DNA of 64,000 bases, from the NCBI RefSeq assembly GCF_020782875.1, contig NZ_JAJGBN010000001.1, positions 744,001 through 808,000 on the forward strand. Direction: 5' to 3'. Shown here one piece after another: positions 25,466-36,396 of this stretch. Numbering within the stretch: position 1 is the first letter of the stretch; each line of letters starts with the position of its first letter. This stretch comes from Allomuricauda sp. M10. Lineage in GTDB: Bacteria; Bacteroidota; Bacteroidia; Flavobacteriales; Flavobacteriaceae. A program made the translations under genes and the position numbers. The notes beneath the pieces are model-generated. The model saw only the letters and a list, made by a program, of their open reading frames with translations. It was not told the origin of the DNA and did no database searches.

Positions 25466-25997
25466 TTTCCTTTACGATAGTTTTGTAATAGGTAGGTCCG
25501 TGGGGCACATATTTGGCTACATTGGCCAGACCCCAGGTTTCCTCGGCAAATTGGAACAAGGGAATCAATGCTAGATCATCTACCTCACTATCCTGCTTGA
25601 TCAAAGCACTTAGGGGCACCTTTAATTCACATAGAAAAATATGGTGGAGTTCGGCATCAATAAAATTTTCGGATATTTTATGAACGGCTTTAAAGGTTCC
25701 AATGGACTCCAAGTCGTTAACAGTAATGCTTAGTCCCACTTCTTCTTCTACTTCCCGAACCGCAGCCAAGGGAATGTTTTCCCCAGCCGATACATGTCCT
25801 GCAACTGAAACGTCCCATAACAGTGGGTGGGTGTCCTTGTGTTTTCCCCGTTGTTGGATCAATACCCTGCCATCCTTGGTATACAGCCAAACATGGATGG
25901 TGGGATGGAGTAGCCCTTTTCGATGTGCTTCGGACTTTAGACAGGATTGCCCCGTTGGGTTGCCTTGCTCATCCAAAATGTCCACATATTCATCCAT
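25449..25997 (-). CDS. Nudix hydrolase
   Basis: A 182-residue Nudix enzyme. The Nudix box is clear: GHVSAGENIPLAAVREVEEE followed by VGL, with the metal-binding Glu residues in REVEEE. The start YVDILDEQGNPTGQSCLKSEAHRKGLLHPTIHVWL resembles the isopentenyl-diphosphate isomerase-like and YfcD-like subgroup, but the isomerase-specific residues cannot be confirmed, so only hydrolysis of a nucleoside-diphosphate-linked compound can be proposed. It is monocistronic, converging with hisS, with a repeat element just upstream. Confidence 0.88.
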   Translation of the reverse strand: MDEYVDILDEQGNPTGQSCLKSEAHRKGLLHPTIHVWLYTKDGRVLIQQRGKHKDTHPLLWDVSVAGHVSAGENIPLAAVREVEEEVGLSITVNDLESIGTFKAVHKISENFIDAELHHIFLCELKVPLSALIKQDSEVDDLALIPLFQFAEETWGLANVAKYVPHGPTYYKTIVKEIKSRI

Positions 25998-26019
25998 ATC
26001 CCTAAAGATAAGTACTAAC

Positions 26020-26086
26020 TGTCATTCTGGAGGAGCTTTGCGACTGAAGAATCTAATCTAAGATCAGATGCTATGCTCCAAATGAC
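26020..26086. repeat. Short TGTCATT-type repeat element
   Basis: The unit starts TGTCATTCTGGAG and ends CTCCAAATGAC, an imperfect inverted repeat like those near 764 and 23849, including a GAAGAATCTAATCTAAGATC core. It fills the gap between the M42 peptidase and Nudix genes, both on the minus strand. Confidence 0.7.
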
Positions 26087-26093
26087 CCATTAG

Positions 26094-27182
26094 TTAATCA
26101 AAATAACTGAACGTTTCTCCTTCTTTGATGGTCAACAAAGTTTCATAGATCAAACGGATTACGTTTTCCACGTCCTCCTTGTGCACCGTTTCCACAGTGG
26201 TATGCATGTAGCGCAAAGGCAAGGAAATCAAAGCGGAGGCCACACCACCGTTGCTGTAGGCAAAGGCGTCCGTATCCGTACCTGTATAACGTGATGATGC
26301 CAAACGTTGGAAAGGAATCTTTTTCCCTTCTGCGGTTTCAATAATGCGTTCCCTGAGCTTATTCTGCACTGCCGGGGCATAGGAAACCACAGGTCCGGAA
26401 CCGATCAAGATTTCCCCCTCCTTCTTTTTGTCGATCATAGGAGTGGTCGTATCATGGCAAACATCGGTTACAATGGCAATGTTCGGCTTAATGGTCTGGG
26501 TAATCATTTCAGCACCGCGAAGACCAATTTCTTCCTGAACAGAGTTGGTCACGTAAAGCCCAAAAGGCAGCTTTTTCTTGTTTTCATGGAGCAGTCGGGC
26601 CACTTCCGCAATCATAAATCCACCTACGCGGTTATCCAAGGCACGACAAACGAACTTATCCTTGTTCAGGATATGGAATTGATCAGGATAGGTGATCACG
26701 CAACCCACGTGAACGCCCATTTTCTCTACTTCGGCTTTGTCTTTGGCACCTATGTCGATAAAGATATTTTCTAAGGTTGGTGCTTCTTCTTTAGCACGGT
26801 CGCGTGTATGGATGGCGGGCCAACCGAAAACACCTTTAACAACACCCTTTTTGGTATGGATGTCCACCCATTTGGATGGCGCGATCTGGTGGTCACTTCC
26901 TCCATTACGGATAACGTACAGCAGGCCATTGTCAGTGATATAATTAACGTACCAAGAAATTTCATCGGAATGCCCCTCGATCACCACCTTGTATTCGGCC
27001 TTCGGGTTGATGACGGCCACGGCGGTACCGTAGGTATCCGTGATAAATTCGTCAACATAGGGTTTTAGGTAGTCCATCCAAATTTTTTGACCCTCCCATT
27101 CATAGCCAGTGGGCGATGGGTTGTTCAAATATTTTTCAAGAAATTCAAGGGACTTTTTATTGATGATCTTAGCTGATGCCAT
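26094..27182 (-). CDS. M42 family metallopeptidase (aminopeptidase)
   Basis: A 362-residue cytoplasmic aminopeptidase of family M42 (tetrahedral aminopeptidase/glucanase-like), which usually forms dodecamers with two metal ions per subunit and trims peptides. The metal ligands and catalytic residues fall in EGHSDEISW (His/Asp), CRALDNRVGG (bridging Asp), VQEEIGLRGA (catalytic Glu-Glu), TDVCHDTT (Asp) and YMHTTVET (His). It is complete. A TATGTTTG promoter box lies 17 bases upstream. The substrate peptides cannot be inferred. Confidence 0.93.
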   Translation of the reverse strand: MASAKIINKKSLEFLEKYLNNPSPTGYEWEGQKIWMDYLKPYVDEFITDTYGTAVAVINPKAEYKVVIEGHSDEISWYVNYITDNGLLYVIRNGGSDHQIAPSKWVDIHTKKGVVKGVFGWPAIHTRDRAKEEAPTLENIFIDIGAKDKAEVEKMGVHVGCVITYPDQFHILNKDKFVCRALDNRVGGFMIAEVARLLHENKKKLPFGLYVTNSVQEEIGLRGAEMITQTIKPNIAIVTDVCHDTTTPMIDKKKEGEILIGSGPVVSYAPAVQNKLRERIIETAEGKKIPFQRLASSRYTGTDTDAFAYSNGGVASALISLPLRYMHTTVETVHKEDVENVIRLIYETLLTIKEGETFSYFD

Positions 27183-27199
27183 ACGTCTGATTTAGTACA

Positions 27200-27207
27200 C
27201 AAACATA
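27200..27207 (-). promoter_or_regulatory. -7 promoter box of the M42 peptidase gene
   Basis: TATGTTTG on the minus strand, matching TAnnTTTG, 17 bases before the start codon. Confidence 0.45.
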
Positions 27208-27251
27208 AGAATATTCACTTTTATTTAATAACCAAATCATACCTTTATATG

Positions 27252-27259
27252 TAATTTTG
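27252..27259 (+). promoter_or_regulatory. -7 promoter box of the DUF4294 gene
   Basis: TAATTTTG matches TAnnTTTG and is 16 bases before the ATG at 27276. Confidence 0.45.
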
Positions 27260-27275
27260 GCAGGACTTTAGACAA

Positions 27276-27989
27276 ATGGACCGTATGTTTCGGACTTTCA
27301 TTTTTGGCTTTTTTCTGATGATTTGGTCCCTTGGGTTTTCCCAGGAAACCGAAAAGGATTCATTATTGTTTCCTAAGGATTCCGTGGAGGATTACTACGT
27401 CCGTTTTGAAGGTGATTCCATTTTAATGAGCTCCATTGCACTGGATGAGGTTTATATTTTTGGGAAGCTTCAATTTGCGGATAAGAACGAGCGTCTTCGG
27501 TATTTGATCCTTCGTAGAAAGACCTTGAAAGTGTACCCATATGCCAAGTTGGCTGCGGAGCGATTGGTGGAGTTGAACGATAGTCTGCAGCACATCACGA
27601 AGAAACGACATCAAAAAAAATATACCAAAAAAGTTCAGAAATATATTGAAGAAGAGTTTTCAGCTGAACTCAAAAAATTGACCCGTACCGAAGGTCAGAT
27701 TTTGGTGAAATTGATCCACAGACAAACAGGGGAGACCGCTTTTGATTTGGTGAAGGAATTGAGGAGTGGCTGGCGTGCCTTTTGGTACAACACCACGGCC
27801 AGTATGTTCAAAATCAGTTTGAAAGAGGAATTTTTACCCGAAGAGGTCCTTGAGGATTATTTGATCGAGGATATCTTACAACGTGCGTTTTCAGCGAATC
27901 AACTGGTGCGGCAAAATTCGGTGCTGGACTATGATTACGCCCAATTATCGAATAAGTGGAAAGTTAATTCCCCAGCTTCCAAAAACTAG
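27276..27989 (+). CDS. Exported DUF4294 domain protein
   Basis: A 237-residue protein with a signal peptide (about residues 1-22, ending SLGFSQ) and a basic helical DUF4294 domain (LRYLILRRKTLKVYPYAKLAAERL through LRSGWRAFWYNTTASMFKISL). The family is confined to Bacteroidota and has no assigned function. The second Met three codons on is an alternative start. Its last 4 bases overlap the end of the convergent DUF6095 gene. Confidence 0.8.
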   Translation: MDRMFRTFIFGFFLMIWSLGFSQETEKDSLLFPKDSVEDYYVRFEGDSILMSSIALDEVYIFGKLQFADKNERLRYLILRRKTLKVYPYAKLAAERLVELNDSLQHITKKRHQKKYTKKVQKYIEEEFSAELKKLTRTEGQILVKLIHRQTGETAFDLVKELRSGWRAFWYNTTASMFKISLKEEFLPEEVLEDYLIEDILQRAFSANQLVRQNSVLDYDYAQLSNKWKVNSPASKN

Positions 27990-28222
27990 TTCTTGGTCTT
28001 TTTGCCAAAAACGGCATCCATCACAATACTTACCGAACGGAATCCCAAATAAATGGCCAATCCGGCAAACAAAATGCCAAGGATCAAAACGGGTATGTAG
28101 AGAAAATGACCTTCGTTCTTAAAGGCCTCATAAATTAAAAAGGGGCCCATGAACATTGCCAATACAGTGAATCCGAATGATTTTAAGCCTTTGACCAAAA
28201 GTTCCTTGTCCGTATGCCTCAT
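27986..28222 (-). CDS. DUF6095-like small membrane protein
   Basis: A 78-residue protein with two transmembrane helices (about residues 15-33 and 41-60) linked by a short loop (YEAFKNEGHFLYIP), and a basic C-terminus. It resembles the DUF6095 group of small flavobacterial membrane proteins, whose role is unknown. It converges with the DUF4294 gene (4-base overlap) and diverges from the permease gene, with 56 bases between the starts. Confidence 0.7.
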   Translation of the reverse strand: MRHTDKELLVKGLKSFGFTVLAMFMGPFLIYEAFKNEGHFLYIPVLILGILFAGLAIYLGFRSVSIVMDAVFGKKTKN

Positions 28223-28278
28223 AGGACCAAAGTAGGAATATTAACTTATATTTAGAGGGTAATGCACAAAAATTAACC

Positions 28279-29601
28279 ATGGAAATACTAGTTCTTGCCG
28301 CGGTTGTCCTCTTCATCATTTTGGCCACTGTGAAGTTTAAGATGCACCCCATTTTCTCCCTTACCATAGCGGCTGTGGCATCTGGTTTTTTATTGGGACT
28401 TTCCCCTCAGGATATCATGACCATCATCGGGGATGGTTTTGGCAAAACGCTTTCAGGAATCGGATTGGTAATTGCTTTTGGTACCGTTATCGGGATTTAT
28501 TTGGAAAAAACGGGAAGTACCCAAGTGTTGGCGAATAGCATTTTAAAATGGATTGGTTTGAAACGGTCACCGCTGGCCATCAATCTCGCCGGATATGTCA
28601 TTTCCATACCCGTTTTTTGCGATTCGGGATTTATCATCCTTTCCTCTTTGAACAAGGCGATCAGTAAGAAAACAGGAATTCCGGCATTGGTGTTTGCCAT
28701 TGCGTTGGCCACAGGTTTGTATTCGGCCCATGTTTTTGTGCCTCCAACACCAGGGCCATTGGCTGCTGCCGCCATTTTGGAAGCCGATTTGGGATTGGTC
28801 TTACTCTTGGGTTTGTTAGTGTCCATTCCCGTTTCTTTGGCTGGTTACTTTTGGGCGAAGCACATTGGAAAATCCCTAAAAGAAGATGAGGAAGCCGTAT
28901 CCGTTAAAGAAAATACAGAGGAGCCCAATTACGGTATCAAACCCATTCAAGCCTTTATGCCATTGTTGGCGCCCATCCTATTGATTGCTTTAAAATCCAT
29001 CGTCAATTATCCTACTTACCCTTTGGGTAACGGTTTGGTCTTTAAGATTTTGGATTTTTTAGGAAGTCCTATAATCGCCTTGTTGATCGGGGTTTTCCTT
29101 GCTTTTTCATTAGGAAAAAAAGTACCGTCAAAAGAAAAGGAAGGATGGGTTGCCGAAGCCTTTAAACAAGCAGGTTCCATTGTGTTGATTACAGGCGCTG
29201 GTGGTGCATTTGGTGGTATTTTAAGAACGATTGATATTGCTTCCCTTATCAACTTGGAATCTAGTTCAGGAATGGGAGGGTTGTTGATTGCCTTTGTGAT
29301 TGCGGCCATCCTGAAAACGGCCCAAGGCTCTTCAACCGTATCCATTATCACCACCTCGGCCATTATAGCACCCTTGTTGGAAACCTTTGGTCTTGTTGGT
29401 GTTACGGATAAAGCTTTGGCTGTTTTGGCCGTTGGGGCAGGAGCCATGACCGTATCCCACATCAACGATAGTTATTTTTGGGTGGTTTCCCAATTTTCCA
29501 ATATGAATGTGAAAACAGCATTACGCGGTCATACCTTGGGAACCTTAATGCAGGGACTTGTAGGGATATTGATGGTCCTTCTACTTTATATGGTACTGTG
29601 A
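28279..29601 (+). CDS. GntP family gluconate:H+ symporter-like permease
   Basis: A 440-residue inner-membrane transporter with about 12 hydrophobic segments. The GntP family pattern is clear, including IAFGTVIGIYLEKTGSTQVLA, ISIPVFCDSGFIILSSLNKA and AQGSSTVSIITTSAI. Members import gluconate or related sugar acids with protons; the exact substrate is uncertain. No gluconate kinase or regulator is adjacent. It converges with the DUF4249/TonB pair, with 8 bases between stop codons. A weak TATATTTA box lies upstream. Confidence 0.9.
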   Translation: MEILVLAAVVLFIILATVKFKMHPIFSLTIAAVASGFLLGLSPQDIMTIIGDGFGKTLSGIGLVIAFGTVIGIYLEKTGSTQVLANSILKWIGLKRSPLAINLAGYVISIPVFCDSGFIILSSLNKAISKKTGIPALVFAIALATGLYSAHVFVPPTPGPLAAAAILEADLGLVLLLGLLVSIPVSLAGYFWAKHIGKSLKEDEEAVSVKENTEEPNYGIKPIQAFMPLLAPILLIALKSIVNYPTYPLGNGLVFKILDFLGSPIIALLIGVFLAFSLGKKVPSKEKEGWVAEAFKQAGSIVLITGAGGAFGGILRTIDIASLINLESSSGMGGLLIAFVIAAILKTAQGSSTVSIITTSAIIAPLLETFGLVGVTDKALAVLAVGAGAMTVSHINDSYFWVVSQFSNMNVKTALRGHTLGTLMQGLVGILMVLLLYMVL

Positions 29602-29609
29602 GAGCCCTA

Positions 29610-30503
29610 CTATTGAATGGTAATGGTTTGGGAGTACACCTGGGAAACCGCAAAATAACCAAGGGCATAATCATTGGGACGTTCCACATTGTCAAAAATG
29701 TCAATATTGTCCAATCCGGTGATATCAAAAACATTACCCCTGACCGTTGCCACAGGGGTTTGGAACACTCCTAGGTTGTCGGTAGTCTGTTCCACAACCA
29801 AATCCATGTAATTGTAAAAGTCTTCCGTGGCTCCCCAAATACTGACAGTTACATCTTGACCTACATTCAAATTGCTGTCATAGAAATAGGAGAACTGAAA
29901 TTCCTGTCCATTAAAAAATTGATCTTCAACTGCTTGAAATTCCCCAAATCCAAAATCGAAAATATAAAAGTTTTGAGCCTCTGGATCATCGGTAAATGAA
30001 ACGATGACCTCCGTTTCCTCATCATCAAAAAGGGTATCGTCTCCTTGCTCCAGATTATCCAAAGGAACCGCAGGGGCATAATCGGTCCGTGCATAGTACC
30101 GTCGACCTTTATGGGTAATCTCCATAATGAAAGTAATACCGGGCTCCACATAAGCGGTGCGTATTCTTTGGTCTTCCGTAAAATTAGGGTTGGGTATATA
30201 AATGCCGGTTCCCGGTTCTTCTTCAATCAGATGAGAAAACGAAAGACTTTCAAAAAGTCCATCCCTAGTAGGTCTTCCATAATAAATGACAGCACTTTCC
30301 ACCTGCGTGGGCTGGTTGTCCTCAAAATAACTGCTGGTCTCCTTCATGGCAATCCTAACATCCACAAATTCCTGGCTTTTGTCCACTTTTAAGATGCCTC
30401 CCACCACTAAACGGGTTTCTACCTCTGGAAGTTCCACATCGATAACATCTTCACAAGAAATGAAGGTCAAGGCTACAACAACATATATCCAAAATCTTTT
30501 CAT
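29610..30503 (-). CDS. DUF4249 family outer-membrane lipoprotein
   Basis: A 297-residue predicted lipoprotein with a signal ending FISC (Cys18 or so) followed by the DUF4249 start EDVIDVELPEVETRLVVGG. In Bacteroidota, DUF4249 proteins are nearly always encoded right after a TonB-dependent receptor, as here, and probably act as its surface partner, in the position SusD has in SusC/D pairs. That role is inference from genomic habit. The stop codon of the receptor lies 5 bases before its start region, so the two are co-transcribed. The ligand is unknown. Confidence 0.88.
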   Translation of the reverse strand: MKRFWIYVVVALTFISCEDVIDVELPEVETRLVVGGILKVDKSQEFVDVRIAMKETSSYFEDNQPTQVESAVIYYGRPTRDGLFESLSFSHLIEEEPGTGIYIPNPNFTEDQRIRTAYVEPGITFIMEITHKGRRYYARTDYAPAVPLDNLEQGDDTLFDDEETEVIVSFTDDPEAQNFYIFDFGFGEFQAVEDQFFNGQEFQFSYFYDSNLNVGQDVTVSIWGATEDFYNYMDLVVEQTTDNLGVFQTPVATVRGNVFDITGLDNIDIFDNVERPNDYALGYFAVSQVYSQTITIQ

Positions 30504-30508
30504 AGCGC

Positions 30509-32908
30509 CTAAAATTTAAAGTTATAGGTTACGGAAGGGATAATCCCAAATATTGATGTTCTTAGGGCTTCGCGCCTGCCGGTATCCTCATTTTCCCTAA
30601 AATTGATGGAGGCCGCGTTTTTTCTATTATAAACATTGTACAAACTGAACACCCATTCCGATTGCACTTTTTTACGCTGATTTCGTTTTGGGGTCAAGGT
30701 AGCCGAAAGGTCCAACCGATGATAGTCGGGAAGCCTTACTTTGTTCCTAGGGCCATAATAGGGTACCACCACACCTTCAATTTCAAATTGCCCGATGGGA
30801 TAATTGGTGGGCTGCCCTGTTTGAAAGATGAAATTGGCGTTGAAATTCCATTTCTCGTTTAGGTCGAAGCTTCCAAATAGAGCAAGGTCGTGTGTCTTGT
30901 CATAAGGAGTGCTATACCATTCCCCTAAATTAATCCCGGTTTCAAGGTCAGACCTCCCGGTATCCAAACCTAGATCTCGGCCAGGTGTTCGTTGTTCGGA
31001 TCGCGATAGGGTATAAGCTAGCCATCCGGTAAACCTTCCCTCATTTTTCCGAAGTAAAAACTCGATACCGAATGCCCTTGCCATCCCGTTTAAAATGACT
31101 TGTTCAATGGCATTATTGGCAATCAGGTTGGCACCGTCTATATAATCGATCCTATTCTGAATGTCTTTGTAGTACACTTCGGTTTCAAAGCTATACCGAC
31201 CGTTTTTAATGTTCCTAAAATATCCTACGGCATACTGATCTAACAACTGCGGTTTCACAAAAGGACCGCTTGGCGTCCAAACATCCAGAGGGGTAGGGGA
31301 ACTGGTATTGGAAAGGAGGTGCAGATACTGCGCCAGACGGGTATAACTCGCCTTTACGGAGCTCTTGCCATTAAAATTGTAAGAAGCAGACACCCTTGGC
31401 TCCAAATTGAGGTATTTTTTCAAGGTGCCACCACGACCTGGGTTGATGGTGTCAATGGGTTGGGCTTCCCGATATACCAAGGTAAATGGATCAAAAATAA
31501 CGGGATTGTTGTCTTCATAAACATAGAATTCGTCCTGACCCAAACGGTTGAACTGACTCACCCTTAGACCATACTCCACGCTCAATTTTTCGGTCAAATC
31601 GTGTTCTACATCCAAATAAATGGCATTCTCGTTGGCATATTTTTTGGTCAATTGTTCCTCAACGATCCCTGAACTGGGACTATTCGGTTTGATTTTACCC
31701 GGATTGAACACATAATACGTGTTCTGTATGCCGTAGTTCAGTTGGAGCTTATCATTTAGGTAATGCTTTAAGTCGTACTTCAGATTGAAGTTTTGGATGC
31801 CAGAATCCCATTCAAATCCCACAAAATCAAGCTCTAAGCCATAATAATAATCCGAATAGATCAAGGAGAGGTTCGAAAATAATTTCTCGGAGAACAGATG
31901 GTTCCACCTAAAATTACCCACAGCGTTCCCGTAAGTATTCACAAACTTATCGTTGACGCTGAAAAGGTCCCTGCCAAAATACCCAGAAAGGAAAATGTTG
32001 TTGTTCTCATTGATCTTATGGTTGATCTTGGCGTTCAGATCATAGAAATAGGCCTTATTGTTGACATCGAACAACGGGAGGAACAAATGTGCATACGAAG
32101 CGCGGCCCCCGACCAAAAATGCTGTTCGTTCATCTTTTATCGGTCCTTCCAAAAGCAATCTACTGGCAACGGCACCAATACCACCGTTCACTTTAAAGTC
32201 CTTGCTATTTCCCTCTTTTTGAAAAATTTCCAAAACTGAGGACACCCTACCTCCATAGCGGGCCGGAATTCCTCCTTTAAAAAGTTTTACATCTTTGATG
32301 GCATCGGGATTAAAAACTGAAAAGAACCCGAACAGGTGGGAAGAATTAAAAACGGTGGCTTCATCCAAAAGAATCAGGTTTTGATCGGTTGCACCGCCCC
32401 TAACATTGAATCCAGAAGAAGCTTCGCCTGCATTGGTGACCCCAGGGAGCAGCAACAACGATTTGATGACATCCGCCTCGCCCAGCACCACCGGAATCTG
32501 TTTTATGGTTTGTGCCGCTAGGGTATTCACGCTCATTTGGGGCTTTCTAATGTCCAATCGTTCCGCATCATCGGTAACCACCACTTCTTCAAGTTCTTCA
32601 GCTTCTTCGGCCAAGTTGAAGTCTTTCTTCAAGTTTTTATTCAGGTTGATCGTCTCAACAATATCCTGAAAGCCCAAATAACTAACGGTAATGCGATATT
32701 CACCTTTTGGAAGGGTCAAGGAGTAAAATCCGTATTCGTTGGTGGTAGTACCAGTGCGCAATTCTGTTACCGCAATGGTTACACCGATGAGGGTCTCGTT
32801 GCTTGTGGCTTCCGATACGGTTCCGCTAAGCGTATATTTTTCTTGGGCAATGAGCACATAAAAATGCCCAAACAGGGCAAGCAAAAGTGCGAGAAGATGT
32901 TTGGGCAT
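30509..32908 (-). CDS. TonB-dependent receptor with carboxypeptidase-like N-terminal domain
   Basis: A 799-residue outer-membrane transporter. A signal peptide (about residues 1-21) is followed by a CarboxypepD_reg-like domain (YTLSGTVSEATSNETLIGV), a plug domain (PQMSVNTLAAQTIKQIPVV, then SSGFNVRGGATDQNLILLD) and a long beta-barrel ending in an aromatic residue (VTYNFKF), the usual C-terminal sorting signal. I start it at ATG 32908 (MPKHLLALLLALFGH), as the signal peptide begins there; 26 upstream codons are spurious. It is the first gene of a pair with the DUF4249 lipoprotein. No sigma/anti-sigma pair is adjacent. The substrate is unknown. Confidence 0.92.
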   Translation of the reverse strand: MPKHLLALLLALFGHFYVLIAQEKYTLSGTVSEATSNETLIGVTIAVTELRTGTTTNEYGFYSLTLPKGEYRITVSYLGFQDIVETINLNKNLKKDFNLAEEAEELEEVVVTDDAERLDIRKPQMSVNTLAAQTIKQIPVVLGEADVIKSLLLLPGVTNAGEASSGFNVRGGATDQNLILLDEATVFNSSHLFGFFSVFNPDAIKDVKLFKGGIPARYGGRVSSVLEIFQKEGNSKDFKVNGGIGAVASRLLLEGPIKDERTAFLVGGRASYAHLFLPLFDVNNKAYFYDLNAKINHKINENNNIFLSGYFGRDLFSVNDKFVNTYGNAVGNFRWNHLFSEKLFSNLSLIYSDYYYGLELDFVGFEWDSGIQNFNLKYDLKHYLNDKLQLNYGIQNTYYVFNPGKIKPNSPSSGIVEEQLTKKYANENAIYLDVEHDLTEKLSVEYGLRVSQFNRLGQDEFYVYEDNNPVIFDPFTLVYREAQPIDTINPGRGGTLKKYLNLEPRVSASYNFNGKSSVKASYTRLAQYLHLLSNTSSPTPLDVWTPSGPFVKPQLLDQYAVGYFRNIKNGRYSFETEVYYKDIQNRIDYIDGANLIANNAIEQVILNGMARAFGIEFLLRKNEGRFTGWLAYTLSRSEQRTPGRDLGLDTGRSDLETGINLGEWYSTPYDKTHDLALFGSFDLNEKWNFNANFIFQTGQPTNYPIGQFEIEGVVVPYYGPRNKVRLPDYHRLDLSATLTPKRNQRKKVQSEWVFSLYNVYNRKNAASINFRENEDTGRREALRTSIFGIIPSVTYNFKF

Positions 32909-32999
32909 TTTGATTGGTTTTTTTAAAAATACAAAATTGAATCGAACGATGGAAACAAACCATTTCGCCCCATCCAATTTTAACATAAAGGCTGATTAC

Positions 33000-33041
33000 C
33001 AAAAAAATAAGGCGCACAAGGTTATTCCTTGTGCGCCTTAT
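33000..33041 (-). terminator. Rho-independent terminator of icd
   Basis: A 15-base perfect stem, ATAAGGCGCACAAGG (33007-33021) with its complement at 33027-33041, has a 5-base loop. On the minus strand it is followed by TTTTTTT, so it terminates icd transcription. Confidence 0.9.
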
Positions 33042-33065
33042 GGTTATGAATTTCCAAGATGAGAT

Positions 33066-35288
<2,223 letters not shown>

Positions 35289-35313
35289 TTATATGTGTTA
35301 TGTTTGAGCGGTG

Positions 35314-35321
35314 CAAATATA
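35314..35321 (-). promoter_or_regulatory. -7 promoter box of icd
   Basis: TATATTTG on the minus strand, 25 bases before the icd start codon, matches TAnnTTTG. No good -33 TTG was found. Confidence 0.5.
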
Positions 35322-35394
35322 CAATTTATGTATGGTGCACTTACTATGGAAGGTCTAAATATAGGCTATGCGGCGGGATTATCACAAAAAAACA

Positions 35395-35430
35395 AAAGCC
35401 ATATCTTTGTTTTCACATAGATATGGCTTT
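35395..35430 (-). terminator. Terminator of an unidentified minus-strand transcript
   Basis: A 12-base perfect stem (35395-35406 with 35419-35430, AAAGCCATATCT and its complement) has a 12-base loop. On the minus strand it leads into GTTTTTTTG, a typical termination run. No recognised gene ends upstream of it: rplS, the next minus-strand gene, has its own terminator at 35872-35900. Confidence 0.7.
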
Positions 35431-35700
35431 CAGAATGGGATCGTAAGAGTTGTTCTGTGTTGCTACAGTACTGCAATCTGTGATTGCCTCTTTCGCCCCT
35501 TCAACGTTTTCTTTGCCCGGTTTACCCATCTTTCGATCGAGCCCCGTGTTACAAAGTGTTCCGATTCTTTCCTAAACTTTATCAAAACTGGAAATTGCCT
35601 TCCCGTTCGCACATAAAATTTACTATTTCTCCTTGAGCCTGACCATAGGCCTGTTTCAATTTGAAATTCCTTTTGTGATCAGTAGTGTTACCAATTAAAA
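35413..35700 (-). other. Candidate small RNA or small-protein gene between rplS and icd
   Basis: This part of the 631-base gap between icd and rplS has no long gene, yet ends in a good minus-strand terminator. Two protein-like open stretches lie on the minus strand. One is a 38-codon frame, ATG at 35529 to TGA at 35413, beginning MGKPGKENVEGAKEAITDC and ending inside the terminator hairpin. The other, about 35601-35715, runs without a convincing start into TGA-TAA. Small hairpins (GCAATC/GATTGC with a three-base loop) are also present, so a structured RNA is possible. I do not recognise any known RNA such as tmRNA, RNase P or SRP RNA. It could also be a decayed gene. The rest of the gap, 35700-35870, is AT-rich with nothing clear. 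Confidence 0.3.
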
Positions 35701-35871
35701 GGGAAATCTCGGTTTTTTAAAGAACGTCAACTTTAAAAGTTGAAATATTCCTGTGATGGTATCACCGTCATATTTCTTTCACTAAAGTAGTATAAAGAAT
35801 GAAAAGCGCAAATTTTGTAACGGATTTAAAATCAACAATATATGAACCGATGTTATTAACAATTGTTCATA

Positions 35872-35900
35872 AAAAAAGCACCCATATTGGGTGCTTTTTT
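35872..35900. terminator. Terminator of rplS (symmetric)
   Basis: AAAAAAGCACCC (35872-35883) pairs with GGGTGCTTTTTT (35889-35900) around a 5-base loop. A/T runs on both sides let it work in either direction; rplS on the minus strand ends 20 bases upstream. Confidence 0.85.
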
Positions 35901-35919
35901 AGATAAGGTGCTAATTGGA

Positions 35920-36270
35920 TTAGCCCCTAACTTCCTTGATACGGGCCTTTTTACCGGTAAGACCTCTGAAGTAGAAGATTCTGGATCTACGTACTTTACC
36001 TTTTTTGTTTACCTCAATTCGTTGCAAAGCTGGCATGTTGATAGGGAAAATTCTCTCTACACCAACGGTACCTGACATTTTACGAATAGTAAAGGTTTCG
36101 GTTGCACCGCTCCCTCTTCTTTGGATTACCACTCCTTTGAAGAACTGGGTACGTGTTTTTTCACCTTCCTTGATTTCGTAATACACGGTGATGGTATCAC
36201 CGGATGAAAATTCTGGGAAGTCTTTTTTTGGAACAAATTCGTCTTCAACAAATTTTATTAAGGATTCCAT
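35920..36270 (-). CDS. rplS: 50S ribosomal protein bL19
   Basis: A 116-residue protein at the 30S-50S interface. The conserved segments FSSGDTITVYYEIKEGEKTR, FKGVVIQRRGSGATETFTIRK and GVGVERIFP-like block, then the basic KVRRSRIFYFRGLTGKKARIKE, are standard bL19. I use ATG 36270 (MESLIKFVEDEF), giving normal length; ten upstream in-frame codons are not family sequence. It has its own promoter at 36338-36367 and terminator at 35872-35900. trmD lies upstream on the same strand with a 126-base gap, echoing the rpsP-rimM-trmD-rplS order of other bacteria. Confidence 0.97.
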   Translation of the reverse strand: MESLIKFVEDEFVPKKDFPEFSSGDTITVYYEIKEGEKTRTQFFKGVVIQRRGSGATETFTIRKMSGTVGVERIFPINMPALQRIEVNKKGKVRRSRIFYFRGLTGKKARIKEVRG

Positions 36271-36337
36271 TGTTTGTTTTTTAGCGTTTACCAGAACCAA
36301 CTTTCACGTATCTCGTCAGAGGTTGATTTTGAGATTG

Positions 36338-36367
36338 CAAAAGTAATGCAATATTTAGAATTGGCAA
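36338..36367 (-). promoter_or_regulatory. Promoter of rplS
   Basis: On the minus strand TTG (36365-36367), 19 bases, then TACTTTTG (36338-36345). This is the same -7 box and near-identical spacing as the rpsF operon promoter. The rplS start is 67 bases downstream, leaving a longer leader than most genes here. Confidence 0.65.
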
Positions 36368-36396
36368 GGTGTTTTTTGATTTTTAGTGGAAAGCCC

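Noticed and set aside
35368..35616. An 82-codon plus-strand frame between icd and rplS
   Set aside because: It runs through the minus-strand terminator hairpin, has an odd Cys/Phe-rich composition and looks like an antisense by-product.
35400..35870. tmRNA, RNase P RNA or SRP RNA in the rplS-icd gap
   Set aside because: I looked for their hallmark ends and conserved cores and found none; the region is left as an unidentified unit.
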